Shown here: positions 11,048-22,325 of the stretch, one piece after another
How positions within the stretch are numbered: the stretch's first letter is position 1
Layout: each line of letters starts with the position of its first letter
From: Bathynomus jamesi
Lineage: Eukaryota; Arthropoda; Malacostraca; Isopoda; Cirolanidae
NCBI GenBank assembly: GCA_023014485.1
Contig: JAJOZX010000197.1
Location: 1,527,501 to 1,591,500 of the forward strand
Reading direction: 5' to 3'
DNA: 64,000 nt
Translations under genes and position numbers: made by a program
Notes under the pieces: model-generated
The model's input: only the letters and a program-made list of their open reading frames with translations
Databases searched by the model: none
What the model was told of the DNA's origin: nothing

Positions 11048-11160
11048 TATCTTGTTTAAATTCCTTCTGCCTCTCATTAAGTCTTGTTAATTATGTGCTA
11101 ATCTCTTTGTTTCCGTCCCGCTGTACAGTATGTATTGTGGGCATCTTGCCTGCTCTCTTC

Positions 11161-11206
11161 ACTCCCTGACGAGGTGTACTTCTGAATACACGAAAGGCCT
11201 TGGAAT
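11161..11206 (+). ncRNA. Hammerhead-ribozyme-like motif, PLE family 2
   Basis: Plus-strand counterpart of 6565-6610: CUGACGA, extra G, helix II GUGUA/UACAC, GAAA, self-complementary helix III AGGCCU and a CUU triplet. Helix I ACUCC/GGAAU has one mismatch. Core bases are intact. Confidence 0.68.
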
Positions 11207-11289
11207 TATTTTTCATTTTTCTTGTGGGTTTACATCATTCATTCATTTTACGTGTTTAATTGTGAAATTCATCCCATATATATATATAT

Positions 11290-11500
11290 ATATATGAAAA
11301 ATTATTTCACGAAAGTGACACGTGAAAAGTATTTATGATGAATAAAACCACGAAGGAAAAAAGAAACACAAAGGGGTGCTCAAGCGCTTTCGTCTAATGA
11401 CATCCTCAGTGTTCCTGAGGATGTCATTAGACGAAAGCGCTTGAGCACCCCTTTGTGTTTCTTTTTTCCTTCGTGGTTTTATTCATCATATATATATATA
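11290..11500. mobile_element. PLE family 1 termini only, head-to-head mini pair
   Basis: Inverted arms of the family 1 outer end (left 11290-11408, right 11409-11490), nearly perfect and with no coding DNA between. The junction falls at the hammerhead core of the left arm, so only the right arm keeps a full motif. Bounded by (TA)n. Confidence 0.8.
11409..11448 (+). ncRNA. Hammerhead-ribozyme-like motif, PLE family 1
   Basis: Helix I GUGUUC/GAGCAC, core CUGAGGA, helix II GUC/GAC with AUUA loop, GAAA, helix III AGC/GCU, CUU triplet: identical in plan to 3309-3348. The best-preserved copy of this family here. Confidence 0.6.
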
Positions 11501-11507
11501 TATATAT

Positions 11508-12747
11508 TAGTGATGTAGCGGATGTCATTTTTTTCACATCCGCGGATGCGGATGCGGTTGAGGATGTTTGATTTCAACATCCGCGGATGCGGATGTCTAC
11601 ATTTTCGTTATTTTTTACGATATATTCGAGATTTGTTGTGTTTAACGTATATAATGTTATTATAGAGAGAGAGCTGTAGCTATAATGTAGTAGAATTGAT
11701 TAATTGTACAATAATTGCTATACTTTTCTCTGAACATATAAAATAATATCAAGCATCTAACTAATATAGAAATCAATTAGTGAATTCGTCTGCAAATAAA
11801 TTCGTTATATTTTGTTGAGTTTCAGCCACAATTAGAAACCATAATTGTGTTACCAGGATGCGGGACGTGAACCCAACTCAAATGCACCCCACCGACCTCT
11901 TTCCCCAACCTCCACCCTTATAGAAAGAGATCTTTAATTAGCTTGATAACTATTTATATTAAGTTTAAAGTTTTATTAGGCATATTTATAAATGAGTAAT
12001 TAAAATAAAGTAAACTAAGATGTTCATCGTTTAATGTTCAAACTTAATTATAGGAAGGTTATGCTTAAGGAACATTAATTTTTCTGCCTTTTCTGCTGCC
12101 AGTCTGTTTCTCTTTTCATCATATATTAATCCAGCACTGCTAAATAATCTCTCGCTTGGTACGTTTGTTGGAGGACAGGCTAAATGTTTCCTTGCAAGTT
12201 TACTCAAGTATGGATAGATATTCTGCGTATTTTTCCACCAACTAATAGGATTGTCACATGCAGCCAGGCGTTTTTCTTGGTGATAGCTCTCGATCATTTT
12301 TACTACATCTTTTGACATCGCGTAGGTCTCGTCATTGCTGCTTGACTCAAGAAACTGAGAGACAGATTCTGTGATAGATTTGCTTGTTGAAGGTGTTGGT
12401 TCTGTCACTGAAACTTTTATTCTTTTGGTGGGTGGCGAAGCGACAGATTCAAGAGATTGAAGCTCTTCAACTGCTTTGCCAAGTGATGATTTAACTCGTT
12501 CTAATGTACTAGGTGAAAATAACTTAGCTTTGTAACGTGGATCTAAGTAGGTTGCAAGAGAGTCGCTTGCATCACTTTTGCGCACAATGAACTAGTTCTA
12601 TTAATATAGTAGAATTTGATAATTTCCGCTTATTAATGACATTTTATCTCAACGGTCCACATCCGCACGACATCCGCAGTCCAAAGTGCGGATGCGGGTG
12701 CGAGAAAATGTGCGGATGTTCCGCGGATGCGGATGTGACCTACATCA

Positions 12748-12750
<3 letters not shown>
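11508..12750. mobile_element. hAT transposon, internally deleted
   Basis: Inverted ends TAGTGATGTAG, with subterminal repeats of 'GCGGATGCGGATG' at both sides. It sits inside a (TA)n run, so an 8-bp target duplication cannot be told from the repeat. It carries a hAT transposase C-terminus on the minus strand. Confidence 0.85.
12031..12585 (-). pseudogene. hAT transposase C-terminal half (hATC dimerisation domain)
   Basis: About 184 residues. 'LATYLDPRYKAKLFS' marks the end of the catalytic region. The C-terminal hATC domain has 'DPISWWKNTQNIYPYLSKLA' and 'NVPSERLFSSAGLIYDEKRN', the classic hAT dimerisation motif. The BED finger, the first two catalytic Asp and the Cys/His insertion are absent. 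The terminal stop sits about 520 bp inside the left element end. A remnant. Confidence 0.88.

Positions 12751-12790
<40 letters not shown>
12751..12790. repeat. (TA)n microsatellite
   Basis: Forty bases of AT repeat joining the hAT right end to the next palindromic repeat. Confidence 0.9.
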
Positions 12791-12792
<2 letters not shown>

Positions 12793-13387
12793 GAATGAAC
12801 TCAGAATGGTTCCCTGAGGTTTTTTATGATATACACAGACCGAACATGGAACAAGGAACTCTTCTAGGATAATTAAATCCACTATAGTCCGAATAAGTAA
12901 TGGTAAATGACAAAAACTATAGTTTTTCTTTTCCATGATGCTAGCCCGACGCGACGTGGGCAACGGGTCACTCGCAAAGAGGTCCCAAAAATATAGCTTC
13001 CCTCACCAGCTATCTGCAAAGCAGATAGGATCCAGCTTTGGGACAGGATCTAGGGTTTAAAGCAGCCTAGCCCAGCTACATTTAGAACCTCAATATAAGC
13101 AAAAGACTCGTTGCCTTCACGTCAGATTGAATACATCAAAGAAAAAGGGGTAACTATTATATTTTTAGCCAGAAACCAAAACTTAAACCTCAACTGGCAG
13201 AATTGAGCGTCCCCTTTTCAAGGCACTTAACATGTCCGTTTCAAGATGGGCGTTGCCCACGTCGGGCTAGCATCATGGAAAAGAAAAACTATAGTTTTTG
13301 TCATTTACCATTACTTATTCGGACTATAATGGATTTAATTATCCTAAAAGAGTTCCTTGTTCCATGCATGGTCTGTGTGTATCATTA
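12791..13387. repeat. Palindromic repeat of unknown family, copy 2
   Basis: Inverted arms (about 12791-12967 and 13252-13385) around a 285-bp single-copy spacer. They are homologous to the arms at 6165-6480 and also end in (TA)n. Arms share the short peptide 'EKKNYSFCHLPLLIRT'. No family recognised. Confidence 0.7.
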
Positions 13388-13439
13388 TATATATATATAT
13401 ATAGCCAGCGCGCAGCAAAACCCACCTGTTCATCCTTCC

Positions 13440-13488
13440 ATACAATAAAAAAGAAAGTGGTTGGTAGGTAAATAGGTACCCTGGGTAG
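13440..13488 (+). repeat. Left piece of a tRNA-headed SINE split by family B
   Basis: Ends in CTGGGTAG, which is duplicated at 22318-22325, where the SINE head continues (GGGTAGCCTAGTGGTTAAG). The family-B transposon therefore landed in the A-box region of a SINE. Confidence 0.55.
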
Positions 13489-14869
13489 TAGGCTGGCTAT
13501 CAGCATATAGGAGCAAAAATTATTTTTTTAACATCAGAGTTCGGAAGGTCGAATTTTGGTTCTTTATCATGAGAAAACTTAGCATGCCATTTTTCAAAGC
13601 AATCAAATCATATTTAGCGGTGGCGCACGGCAGTATAAAAATGTAGAGCAATGTACTCTTAATCAATAGTAAAATACCCCATTTATTTCTTTGCAAAATT
13701 TGCAGAAATTATTATTGAAATGTTTATATGAAATATTCATGTTTTCAAATATATAGTTGTATTTATGATATAATATCAGTATATGTAACTACTTCTTGTG
13801 ACTTTTGACATCTGAAAAACTGGCAAGGAGCAAGCTGCAACTCAAATTCTCAGTTAACTACATGCTGAGGAAGTGCGTATGTCACGGTTAGGAGTTTCAC
13901 GCCCTAAAATTTTCAATTTTGCAATCATGGCTAGTACTAGTTATAGTAATCGTTTTAAGACAGATATATGGCTTGTTGGTCCAACTTTACCAAAAATATT
14001 GGGCGATAAACTCTCTTCTCAGCAGCAAGTTTTGGCACATATTTTTTACCATCATTCAGAGATGAAGCTCCCTTTGAAAGATAGTGCTAAGAACACTTTG
14101 ATCAGTGTTATGGGTTTCTGGAAGAAAGCCAGTATTCCAACTGCGCATGAACATGATCTTATTAATCGGTTGCTCAAACTTCATTCTGAATGGAAAGCAT
14201 TACAAAAAAGTAAGTTCCGTCGATCTCAAAAGCAAATTTCCAATGAAATACACTTCACATCACGACTCAATGAACTATTTGACATTGCACACGAGAATGC
14301 TCTGTTTATGATGAAAAGAGAAGATGATAAGAAATTTCTTATTGCTCAGCGCAGTGGAAGGAAAGAACACATAGTTGGCATTGATAAAGTGACGGCAATC
14401 AAGGAAATAAATAAGATAATTAGAGAGCAATATTTTATTAGCCGCAAGAGAAAACATGAAAAAGAAATGAAACAACAAAGCAAAGTTGCAACAATATATT
14501 CAAGTACCAGTAGTGATAACGAGTCGATCCATTCGGAAAATAGTAAATCTCAAAAATTAAAAAGTTTTTCTCAGGGTGACACCCAACCACAATTGAAGAA
14601 AGCAAGACCTCAAAACATAACACTGGTATGCATCAATTTTGCTGTCAAGGGTTTTGTAAGTGATTCTTATAGAGTTTTTCCTGCTGATTTCGAATCTGCA
14701 ATCCGTTTTTCTCAATCAGCTCAGGTTATCCGGCTATGGCCTCATAAGTAAAATAGAATTTTTTGTGATTTTGTCAAAGCGGAATTGGAACAGTAACATC
14801 TATCATCACTTGTTTCACTTGTATAATATCTTTTTTTACTTTTCAGGCATATAGATAAAATATTTCATA

Positions 14870-17123
14870 ATGAATAGAGCGTGTAAAAATGATCCCAATA
14901 GATTCTGCTACATATGTGGGACGGTTACCATGCCAAATAACCAGTCCCAAATCACTAAATTTGTGAAGACAATATATAGAGCATACTTTGGAATTAAGCT
15001 AGGGGACCAGGACAAAAAATTCGCCCCTCATATGTGCTGCAAGACGTGCATTGAAAATTTGAGGAGATGGAGCAAAGGCAGAGCGAAATCTTTGCCTTTT
15101 GGAATTCCCATGATTTGGAGAGAAGGAAAGGATCACGTGACAGATTGCTATTTCTGCATGACAAACCTCCAAGGTGGGCTTATAAATTTATTTTTCTTAA
15201 ATATTTTGAAATCCTCGTATGAAACTTGACATAATATTCACCATAATGTAATATTCACCATATATAGCATAATATTCACTATAATGGTAATCATACATTT
15301 ACATATACATATTGTTATAGAAAATACATTTACACATACATATTGTTATACAAGTTACATTTACATATACAATGATTGTATATTTTCTTTCTTTTTCATT
15401 CATATTGTCCCCGAAGGGACAATATGAATGAAAAAGAAAGAAAATATACAGACTCCATCGACCTATTTCATATCTTACAGACTGCAGCCTTCCCTCACGA
15501 GCCGCCACTGTCTGAATGCTTCTTCTATTTCATATGCAAGTTTTATATCCATGTTTCTGTATTTCTATTTTCAGGAGTTAACAAGAAGAATAAACACATT
15601 GTTGTATACCCTGACATTCCTTCTGCTATGAGACCTGTACCCCAAGGTCCTGGAATTCCAATAGCCGACCCACCTCAAACCCTGGACTTCGATGATTCTG
15701 ATGATGAATCAATGACCAATGCCAATGACCAGTCCCAGTCGTATATACCTCAAAATACCGCTTCAAATGAGCCGAGGCCTCTCAACCAGGCCAAACTTAA
15801 TGATCTTACCAGGGATTTAGGACTTTCCAAATTAGCTGCCGAGATCTTGGGCTCACGACTTCGAGAGGACAACTTGCTGGCTCCGGGAACAACATTCTCC
15901 TGGTATAGGAAACGAGAGGAAGAATTCGGCAAGTTTTTTGCAGTGCACGAAAATACCTCTTCCTTAGTGTACTGCTGCAATGTTGAGGGGCTAATCGAAT
16001 CCTTGGGCCTGCCATATAACGCATCAGAATGGAGGCTATTTATAGACTCGTCTAAACGAAGTTTGAAAGCAGTACTTCTCAACATTGGGAATAGGGTTGC
16101 ATCAGTCCCTGTAGCACATTCCGTACAACTTACTGAGAGCTACGATAACATGAAAATTTTACTGGATGCTCTCGTATACGACCAAAATAACTGGAGGATC
16201 TGTGGCGATTTGAAGGTAATACTAATATCATAAGTAAACTATTGCTATTGACTATGTTGTTTTTCCAAAGGTTATTTGAGAGCGTATAAGAACACTTAAC
16301 TTCCCCACAGAAGTGATACAGTCCAATGCATAGATTTTTTTATCTGATAGAACAAATTCTCTAAATTCTTTAAATATTTTCATTTTTTTTCAGATTGTGG
16401 CATTTGTATTGGGAATGCAAGGGGGATACACGAAATACCCATGTTTCCTTTGCAAATGGGATAGCCGAGCGGATGAGAAGCACTATGCACAGCGTGAATG
16501 GGCATCCAGAGAGAATTTTGAACCTGGGTCGCATAATGTCGTTTCAGTGCCCCTTGTACCACCAACAAAAATTTTTCTCCCACCACTTCATAAGTATTAA
16601 GCTGGGCTTGATGAAAAATTTCATCAAATCAATGAATAAGGAGGGTTCAGCATTCCGATATCTCGAGAGTAAATTTCCTCATATATCTGATGCTAAACTA
16701 AATGCTGGGGTTTTTGATGGTCCTCAAATTCGAACTTTGATCAAGGATACTCAGTTCGAAAACGCAATGACTCCAACTGAGAAGAATGCCTGGCAGGCAT
16801 TCAAATCAGTTGTCACTGATTTTCTTGGCAAGCGTAGAAGTCCAGAATACGAGTCCGTTGTCGAAAACTTGATGGAAGCTTTCAAAGCTCATGGGTCGCG
16901 CATGTCCATAAAAATGCACTTTTTGTGGTCCCACTTGGACTATTTTCCTGAAAATTGCGGGGATTATAGTCAGGAACAGGGTGAACGATTTCACCAAGAT
17001 ATCAAAATAATGGAAGAGAGGTACCAGGGAAACTGGGATATCAATATGCTGGCGGACTATTGCTGGTGTTTGAAGCGAGACGTGCCCGAAGAAAAACACA
17101 GACGGAAAGCCAAAAAAACTTAA
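14870..17123 (+). pseudogene. Family-A CACTA-like transposase (uncharacterised protein), 3 coding exons
   Basis: Exons 14870-15173, 15575-16215 and 16394-17123, all with GT/AG junctions in matching phase; a further 5' UTR acceptor may lie at 14845. The N-terminus has three Cys pairs (FCYICG, CCKTC, CYFC) suggesting zinc binding. Then 'LFIDSSKRSLKAVLL' (candidate first Asp), and 'ICGDLK' (second Asp) followed by 'YPCFLCKWDSR...H', a Cys2-His arrangement like that after the second Asp of CACTA transposases. 'LPPLH/IKLGLMKNF' and 'EQGERFHQDI' (candidate Glu) complete it. A 4-base insertion at about 16592-16595 breaks the frame between LPPLH and IKLGLM; otherwise it is open. The protein is familiar as an unannotated arthropod and mollusc family; transposase function is inferred. 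Confidence 0.8.
15378..15449. repeat. Perfect 34-bp hairpin in an intron of the family-A gene
   Basis: Arms 15378-15411 and 15416-15449 are perfect inverses around a CGAA loop. It lies in intron 1 (15174-15574). The intron also has short direct repeats of 'ATATTCAC' and 'TACATATTGTTATA' upstream. Confidence 0.85.
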
Positions 17124-17453
17124 TTCCTTCCTCAATAAACTTTTTTCCATATTCATTGTATGAATAAAAGTATTTATTCACACAATGTTTTCATTTTTCA
17201 CGAGTGTTCTTATAATATTACTCGTATCTACAGTGTTTAAGCTAAAAAAATCAATAAATTTGGGGATAAAATTGGACTTATAATAAATGGCCAATAGAGA
17301 AAAAAACCTGACCTGATTGAGGAAAACCAATGTCATTTTCGAATTCAGCATGGTCGAATTATATAATATGAGTTGAAAAAACCCTCACAGCAGACAAAAA
17401 AATTTCATATGCATACCAGTGTAATGACTCCCGAATTAGCTTAAGCTCTAGAC

Positions 17454-18920
17454 CAGGGGTGGGGAACCTGCGGCCTTTTGGGGTACTAGTTGCGGCCTTC
17501 TGCCTATTTGACATTCAGAATTCATACCGTACGATAATGGACAGCAACTGATACCACTTTAGGGCTTTAGGCTATTTCATTAGATCATGGTTTCAGCTTC
17601 ACTGCTTCTTACACATACAAGCCTTCTTTATGGCTTGAACAATAGGAAATATGGCAACGTTGCCAGTTGAAACTGGCAGAGTTGCCTTACGGCTTACGCC
17701 CTTACCTATCAACGATCAACTCGACTGGCTGACTGGATGACAGTTACTGTCGATTCTCCGATAGTGACACGCACGCTTGTTTCCTTTAAAACTGTAAATC
17801 TTGGATCAATTCGTGTACCATTTTTATTTAAAAATCTTCTGGTACCCGAATCATGTCAAAAACTGTGAAAAGAAAATTAAAGGAAGAGAACAGAGTATTC
17901 CATGAAGAATGGGAATTGCAGTATTTCATAGTTACTGAGAAAGATAAAATGATGTAATGTCAAGCAAAATTACCTGAATATTTCTTTGCAAGGTAAAACT
18001 AAATCCATATATGAAATGTGGCAAAAAATCCAGGCTTTTCGGAGGAAGCTGCGCTTTTCCAAAACTATCCTTACCCGATCGGAACTTTCAGCTGAATACT
18101 TCCCTGAACTGGCAAATGTAATTGATGAAGAAGATACAAGCAAATCATTAAGGGAATGCGATGTGAAAGAATACACAGCTGTCCTAGACTCCCTGATTGA
18201 AGAATACGATGAAAGATTTGAAGATTTTGAGAAACATGACTTCACACTGAAACTAGCTTTCCAACCACACCTGGTTGGTGTCTCCAAAGCACCTGAAGAT
18301 TTACAGATGGAGTTGATTGAGCTATTAGAAGATAATATCTCTAAGTCTCTATTTGATACTGAGAAGGATCCTGTTGAAATATGGAAAAATGGCGTTGAAT
18401 ACCCACGTCTGCGCCAACATGCTCGTCGAATGTTGCCTTCTTTCGGCACAACCTACTGTTGTGAATGAACGTTTTCATATGTGACTCAAATCAAAACGCG
18501 CTTGAGATCTCAGATGACGAATATTCACCTGGAGGACCAACTAAAACTACGGTCAACGATATTGGAACCAAATGCACGACTCCTGTCCCGCAATAAGCAG
18601 TCACAAAAAAGTCATTAAATGGTTTATCACTTTTTCACTTAATATTAACATCATTTCACTTAATATCATTTTTCACTTAATATTAGTTCTATTGTTAATT
18701 ATTCTCCCCCAAAAATAAATGTGCACTTGCTGAATTTTTTATTTATTATAAAAGCCCTCACGTATTATCAAGTTTGATTTAAAATTAATAAATATGTAGA
18801 TTGTAGACTAAAATATGATATTTTGTTGTACTGTATATGTTAAATTCTCAGCATGCGGCCTGATAGGGTCTTGGTTAAATGAAATGCGGCCTTCCAATTA
18901 AAAAAGGTTCCCCACCCCTG
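17454..18920 (+). mobile_element. hAT transposon (ZBED/Charlie-like), 1467 bp, internally deleted
   Basis: Inverted ends CAGGGGTGGGGAACC, flanked by CTCTAGAC (17446-17453) and CTCTCGAC (18921-18928), an 8-bp duplication with one change. Its insertion splits the 'LDRT' motif of the family-B gene. Confidence 0.9.
17853..18600 (+). pseudogene. hAT transposase fragments (N-terminus joined to C-terminus)
   Basis: Starts 'MSKTVKRKLKEENRVFHEEW' (17853 on), the N-terminus of ZBED-like hAT transposases, with a stop at about 17957. The open stretch 17986-18468 jumps to the C-terminal half: 'LQMELIELLEDNISKSLFD' and 'RLRQHARRMLPSFGTTYCCE'. After a stop at 18466, 'TFSYVTQIKTRLRS' and 'HLEDQLKLRSTILEPN' complete the dimerisation domain. 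BED finger and catalytic core are deleted. Confidence 0.85.
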
Positions 18921-20186
18921 CTCTCGACCGTACAAAGTCCAGCAACCGAGCGGCAGCTCATATCGTTGCTGCTACGGCAAAAAGTTTAGGATATGATGTA
19001 GAGTCACTATCGATCAATAAAGATTCTATTCGCACTAAAAGGATGAAAATTAGAAAAGAAACTTCAGCTAATATCATTGAACACTTTGCTCCAGAAAACC
19101 CCCTAGTAGTTCACTGGGATGGGAAAATGCTACCTGATATCACAGGAAAAAAGTCTGTCGGTCGTCTGCCTGTGGTAGTGACTGGTAAAGATATCGGCAA
19201 GTTTCTTGCAGTCCCTAAACTTACCTCGAAAGTGCAAAAGCAATTGCAAAGGCTGCTGTTGAAACTGCAAAAGAATGGAATTTAACCAACTAGATCAAAG
19301 CTGTGTCGTTTGATACCACGGCAAGTAATACAGGAAAGAAAGGAGGTGCCTGCATCCTGATTGAACAAATGAACAAAAATCTTCTGCACCTAGACTGTCG
19401 TCATCATATCCATGAGATTATAGTTGGAAATGTGTTTGGCGTCCTTTTTGGTACCTCATCAGGACCTAATATTGCTTTATTTAAGCGATTACAGCTAGAA
19501 TGGAGTAAGCTTGAACCAGTGATTGGTGATAAAGAAGTGACCTTAGACATATCTGAATGGAAGGAAATAATTGAATTCTGTAAAACTAACCTAGAAGAAC
19601 GTCAACCAAGAGATGATTACCGAGAACCTTAGAATTAACATTGTTGTTTCTGGGAGAAGTACCCCCACGAGGAAGAAGACTGATGCAACCAGATGCTCTA
19701 CATCGTGCACGTTGGCTAGCAAACGTAATTTATTCTATAAAGATTTATCTCCTCCGTTCACAGGTTCGTCTAACATCAAGAGAAATATCATCTTTAAGAA
19801 GATTCAATTTATTCACTACAAAGATCAATGTAAAAGCATGGTTCCAATGCCCCCAAGCAACTTTAGCTCCTGCAAATGTCCTTGAGCTCCTTCAGCAATT
19901 AAAAACTTACCCAGACACTGTCGTCTCCAAATCTGCAGGCAAGGCATTCGGTAATCATTTGTGGTATTTAAGTGAACGTCTGATCGGTCTCTCTTTCTTT
20001 GATGATCGTGTACCTTTAGAAATGAAGAGATTGATGGTCGCAGCTCTAAAAATGAAGGAGATAAATGCCCTCCAAATAGAATTTGTCCAACGATTACTGA
20101 AGGAAAAGATGTCATCATTTGTCACAGCAAACTCTCGACAACTGTTCTCAATTTTAGGGTTGGAAGATGACTTTCTAACTTCTGTA

Positions 20187-21711
20187 CACTGCGTTCGCAC
20201 TTATTAAGCAGATTACATTTTCTCCAATGTTTTCAAAAGTTTTGCCCCGATTTTAATGAAATTTGTAGCAAATAATCACTATATATAGCAGCATTGATGG
20301 TATTCATTTCGATAAAATATTTTGATAATTAAAATAATTATCTCATTTTATTGAAAAATATGTAAAATATTGTGTTCCGAATTATTAAGCAAGTGTTCTA
20401 TTTACGGATCTAAATGGTGAAAATGGGTAAGAAGAAGGATTTAACACTAACTGAGAAAAGAAAAACAGTCAAGTTACTCGCTGAAAATATAAAATCTATT
20501 GAAATTGCGAAACAGTTTGGCAGAGCTTATCGAACTGTAAACAAGTTTGTAGCGGAGGGTACCAAACTGAGGCAGCGAAGTGATAAAGGAGCTATAAGAA
20601 AAGTGACAAGGCGGCAGATATCTTAATCAAGCGCAAACTGCAAAGCATCCATTGTCCTTAAGTAAAGAAGTTTTTGAGCAGGCTGGCATACATAATGTTC
20701 CAAGCACATCTCGATGTGGAATCCTCCAAACAATTGGCAAGACGTGTAAACCTACGATTCAGTCACCATTAACACCCAGGTACAAGAAGCAGCGTGTTGA
20801 ATGGGCGCGTCAGTACGTGAAAACAGATTTTAATACTGTATTGTTAACCGATGAATGAAGAGCAACCCTTGAGGGATCTGATGGTTGATCAAGAAGATGG
20901 ATTTCTAAGGGGCAATGGGACAGCTACTTCATTGCCTATCAATCCTGCCCAAAACATGACACTACCTCCACCTTGTTGGCGTCTTAATCTCGATGGTAGA
21001 AATTGGCTCTCAGCATCCATCTTCTTGATCAAACATCAAGTCCTTCAAGGGCTGCTTTTCATTCATCGGTGAACATTACAGTATCAAAATCTGTTTTCAC
21101 GCACGCTGCTTCTTGTACCTGGGTGTTAATGGTGACTGAATCGTAGGTTCACATGTCTTGCCAATTGTTTGGAGGATTCCACATCGAGATGTTCTTGGTA
21201 CATTATGTATGCCAGCCTACTCAGAAACCTCTTTACTTGAGGACAATGGATGCTTTGCAATTTGCGCTTGATTACAGATATCTGCCGCCTTGTCACTTTT
21301 CTTATAGTTCCTTTATCACTTCGCTGCCTCAGTTTGGTACCCTCCGCTACAAACTTGTTTACAGTTCGATAAGCTCTGCCAAACTGCTTCGCAATTTCAA
21401 TAGATTTTATATTTTCAGCGAGTAACTTGACTATTTTTCTTTTCTCAATTAATGTTAAATCCTTCTTCTTACCCATTTTCACCATTTAGATCCGTAAATA
21501 GAATACTTGCTTGATAATTCGGAACACAATATTTTACATATTTTTCAATAAAATGAGATAATTATTTTAATTATCAAAATATTTAATCGAAATGAATACC
21601 ATCAATGCTGCTATAATAGTGATTATTTGCTACAAATTTCGTTGAAATCGGGGAAAAACTTTTGAAAACATTGGAGAAAATGTAATCTGCTTAATAAGTG
21701 CGAACGCAGTG
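20187..21711. mobile_element. Palindromic Tc1-like element, 1525 bp
   Basis: TA-flanked (20185-20186, 21712-21713). The two halves are inverted copies: TIR CACTGCGTTCGCACTTATTA, then about 120 bp of end, then in each half the N-terminal HTH region of a Tc1-like transposase. Plus copy: 20414-20860, 'MVKMGKKKDLTLTEKRKTVK'. Minus copy: 21485-21126, with 'IEIAKQFGRAYRTVNKF'. The centre near 20900-21030 reads as an inverted repeat of the middle of the protein. The DDE catalytic half is missing from both copies. It interrupts family B after 'LEDDFLTSV'. Confidence 0.85.
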
Positions 21712-22325
21712 TAGATCCAGCTCAATGGGAACAGATTCCAGATTATCAAAACGCTTCCAAGATTCTTAAAAGCATGAAGGTTGTCAATGAGGACAAGAAG
21801 GGTGGCGACCCCGTCGTGGCCCCGCCTCAGGAGGCGCTGAGTGGACTTCGTGGGAGCAGCGCACCCTTGCTTGAGGCAGAAGCGCTTTAAGGTAAAATTT
21901 AAGGTAAATGATATAGCAGAAAGGGGAGTAGCATTGATAAAGGACTTTAATGCCTCCGTAACGAGAAATGAGGAACAGACACAGTTTTTGCTTCAGATCG
22001 TTGAGGAACATCGTAAAACATTCCCAGATGCAAGAAAGAAAACATTAGTTGAAGGTCTCCAAAGTTCAACCAGGCGACAATGAGTTGTTAGCACCAACGA
22101 AACCCTCTCCATTGAGAGGATAATACTCACCCTTATGGGTGAGGGGGACCTGGAACTGAACTCAAAAAAGACAGCTAAAATCTTCTGGACTCTTGCGGCA
22201 CCTCTAAAACATTTCCGATAGGTATACAAATTGGTATTCTGAGTTTTTTACTGAATAAGAACAATATTATGGGTTCCGAACTTACTTTTTGAAGATTATG
22301 TTTATACAGTCACCCTACTGGGTAG

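Larger units (their letters stand above)
8176..11235 (+). mobile_element. Penelope-like element family 2, right arm
   Basis: Plus-strand PLE truncated in RT. It contains a DD41D element (8559-9351) and a pogo-like MITE (9695-11047). It ends with the terminal sequence shared with the left arm, including a hammerhead-like motif at 11161-11206. Confidence 0.85.
14621..17421 (+). mobile_element. CACTA-like transposon carrying family-A gene, 2801 bp
   Basis: Perfect 13-bp inverted ends CACTGGTATGCAT, with imperfect similarity continuing to about 40 bp, flanked by exact 3-bp duplications TAA (14618-14620, 17422-17424). CACT-starting ends and a 3-bp duplication are the hallmarks of the CACTA/EnSpm group. 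Removing it with one TAA rejoins the family-B reading frame without a break. It holds a single spliced gene in the same orientation. Confidence 0.88.
13873..22083 (+). pseudogene. Family-B hAT-like transposase (uncharacterised protein), multiply interrupted
   Basis: About 800 codons in pieces 13873-14620, 17425-17453, 18929-20186 and 21714-22083. The protein start may be the ATG at 13879 or 13927. It has an N-terminal helical part (VLAHIFYHHSEMKLPLK, EWKALQKSK), then 'LDRTKSSNRAAAHIVAAT', 'VVHWDGKMLPD' (Asp candidate 1) and 'SFDTTASNTG' (Asp candidate 2). Next come 'CRHHIHEIIVG', matching the hAT Cys..His insertion, and 'HRARWLANVIYS'. The C-terminal end is 'NDIAERGVALIKDF'. I recognise it as a family widespread in invertebrate genomes but without an assigned function; the hAT assignment is my inference. 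It is broken by frameshifts near 19230 and 19630 and stops near 17437, 19282 and 21888. Confidence 0.78.
13489..22317 (+). mobile_element. Family-B transposon (hAT-like, uncharacterised), with nested insertions
   Basis: Outer ends TAGGCTGGCTAT (left) and TAGGGTGACTGT (right, inverse strand) agree at 9 of 12 bases. They are flanked by exact 8-bp duplications CTGGGTAG (13481-13488 and 22318-22325). Removing the three later insertions (CACTA-like 14621-17421, hAT 17454-18920, palindromic Tc1 20187-21711) leaves about 3 kb with one intronless gene. A second, independent member lies at 32519-35041. The 8-bp duplication and TAGGG-type ends point to the hAT superfamily. Confidence 0.82.

Noticed and set aside
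15497..15511. Right end of a second hAT MITE like 1666-2426
   Set aside because: The motif CACGAGCCGCCACTG is present but no left end or 8-bp duplication was found nearby.
14621..17421. Family-A gene as a nested gene in an intron of family B
   Set aside because: The GT/AG at the edges fit an intron, but the perfect CACTG inverted ends and exact TAA duplication, with the host frame restored on removal, show a transposon insertion instead.
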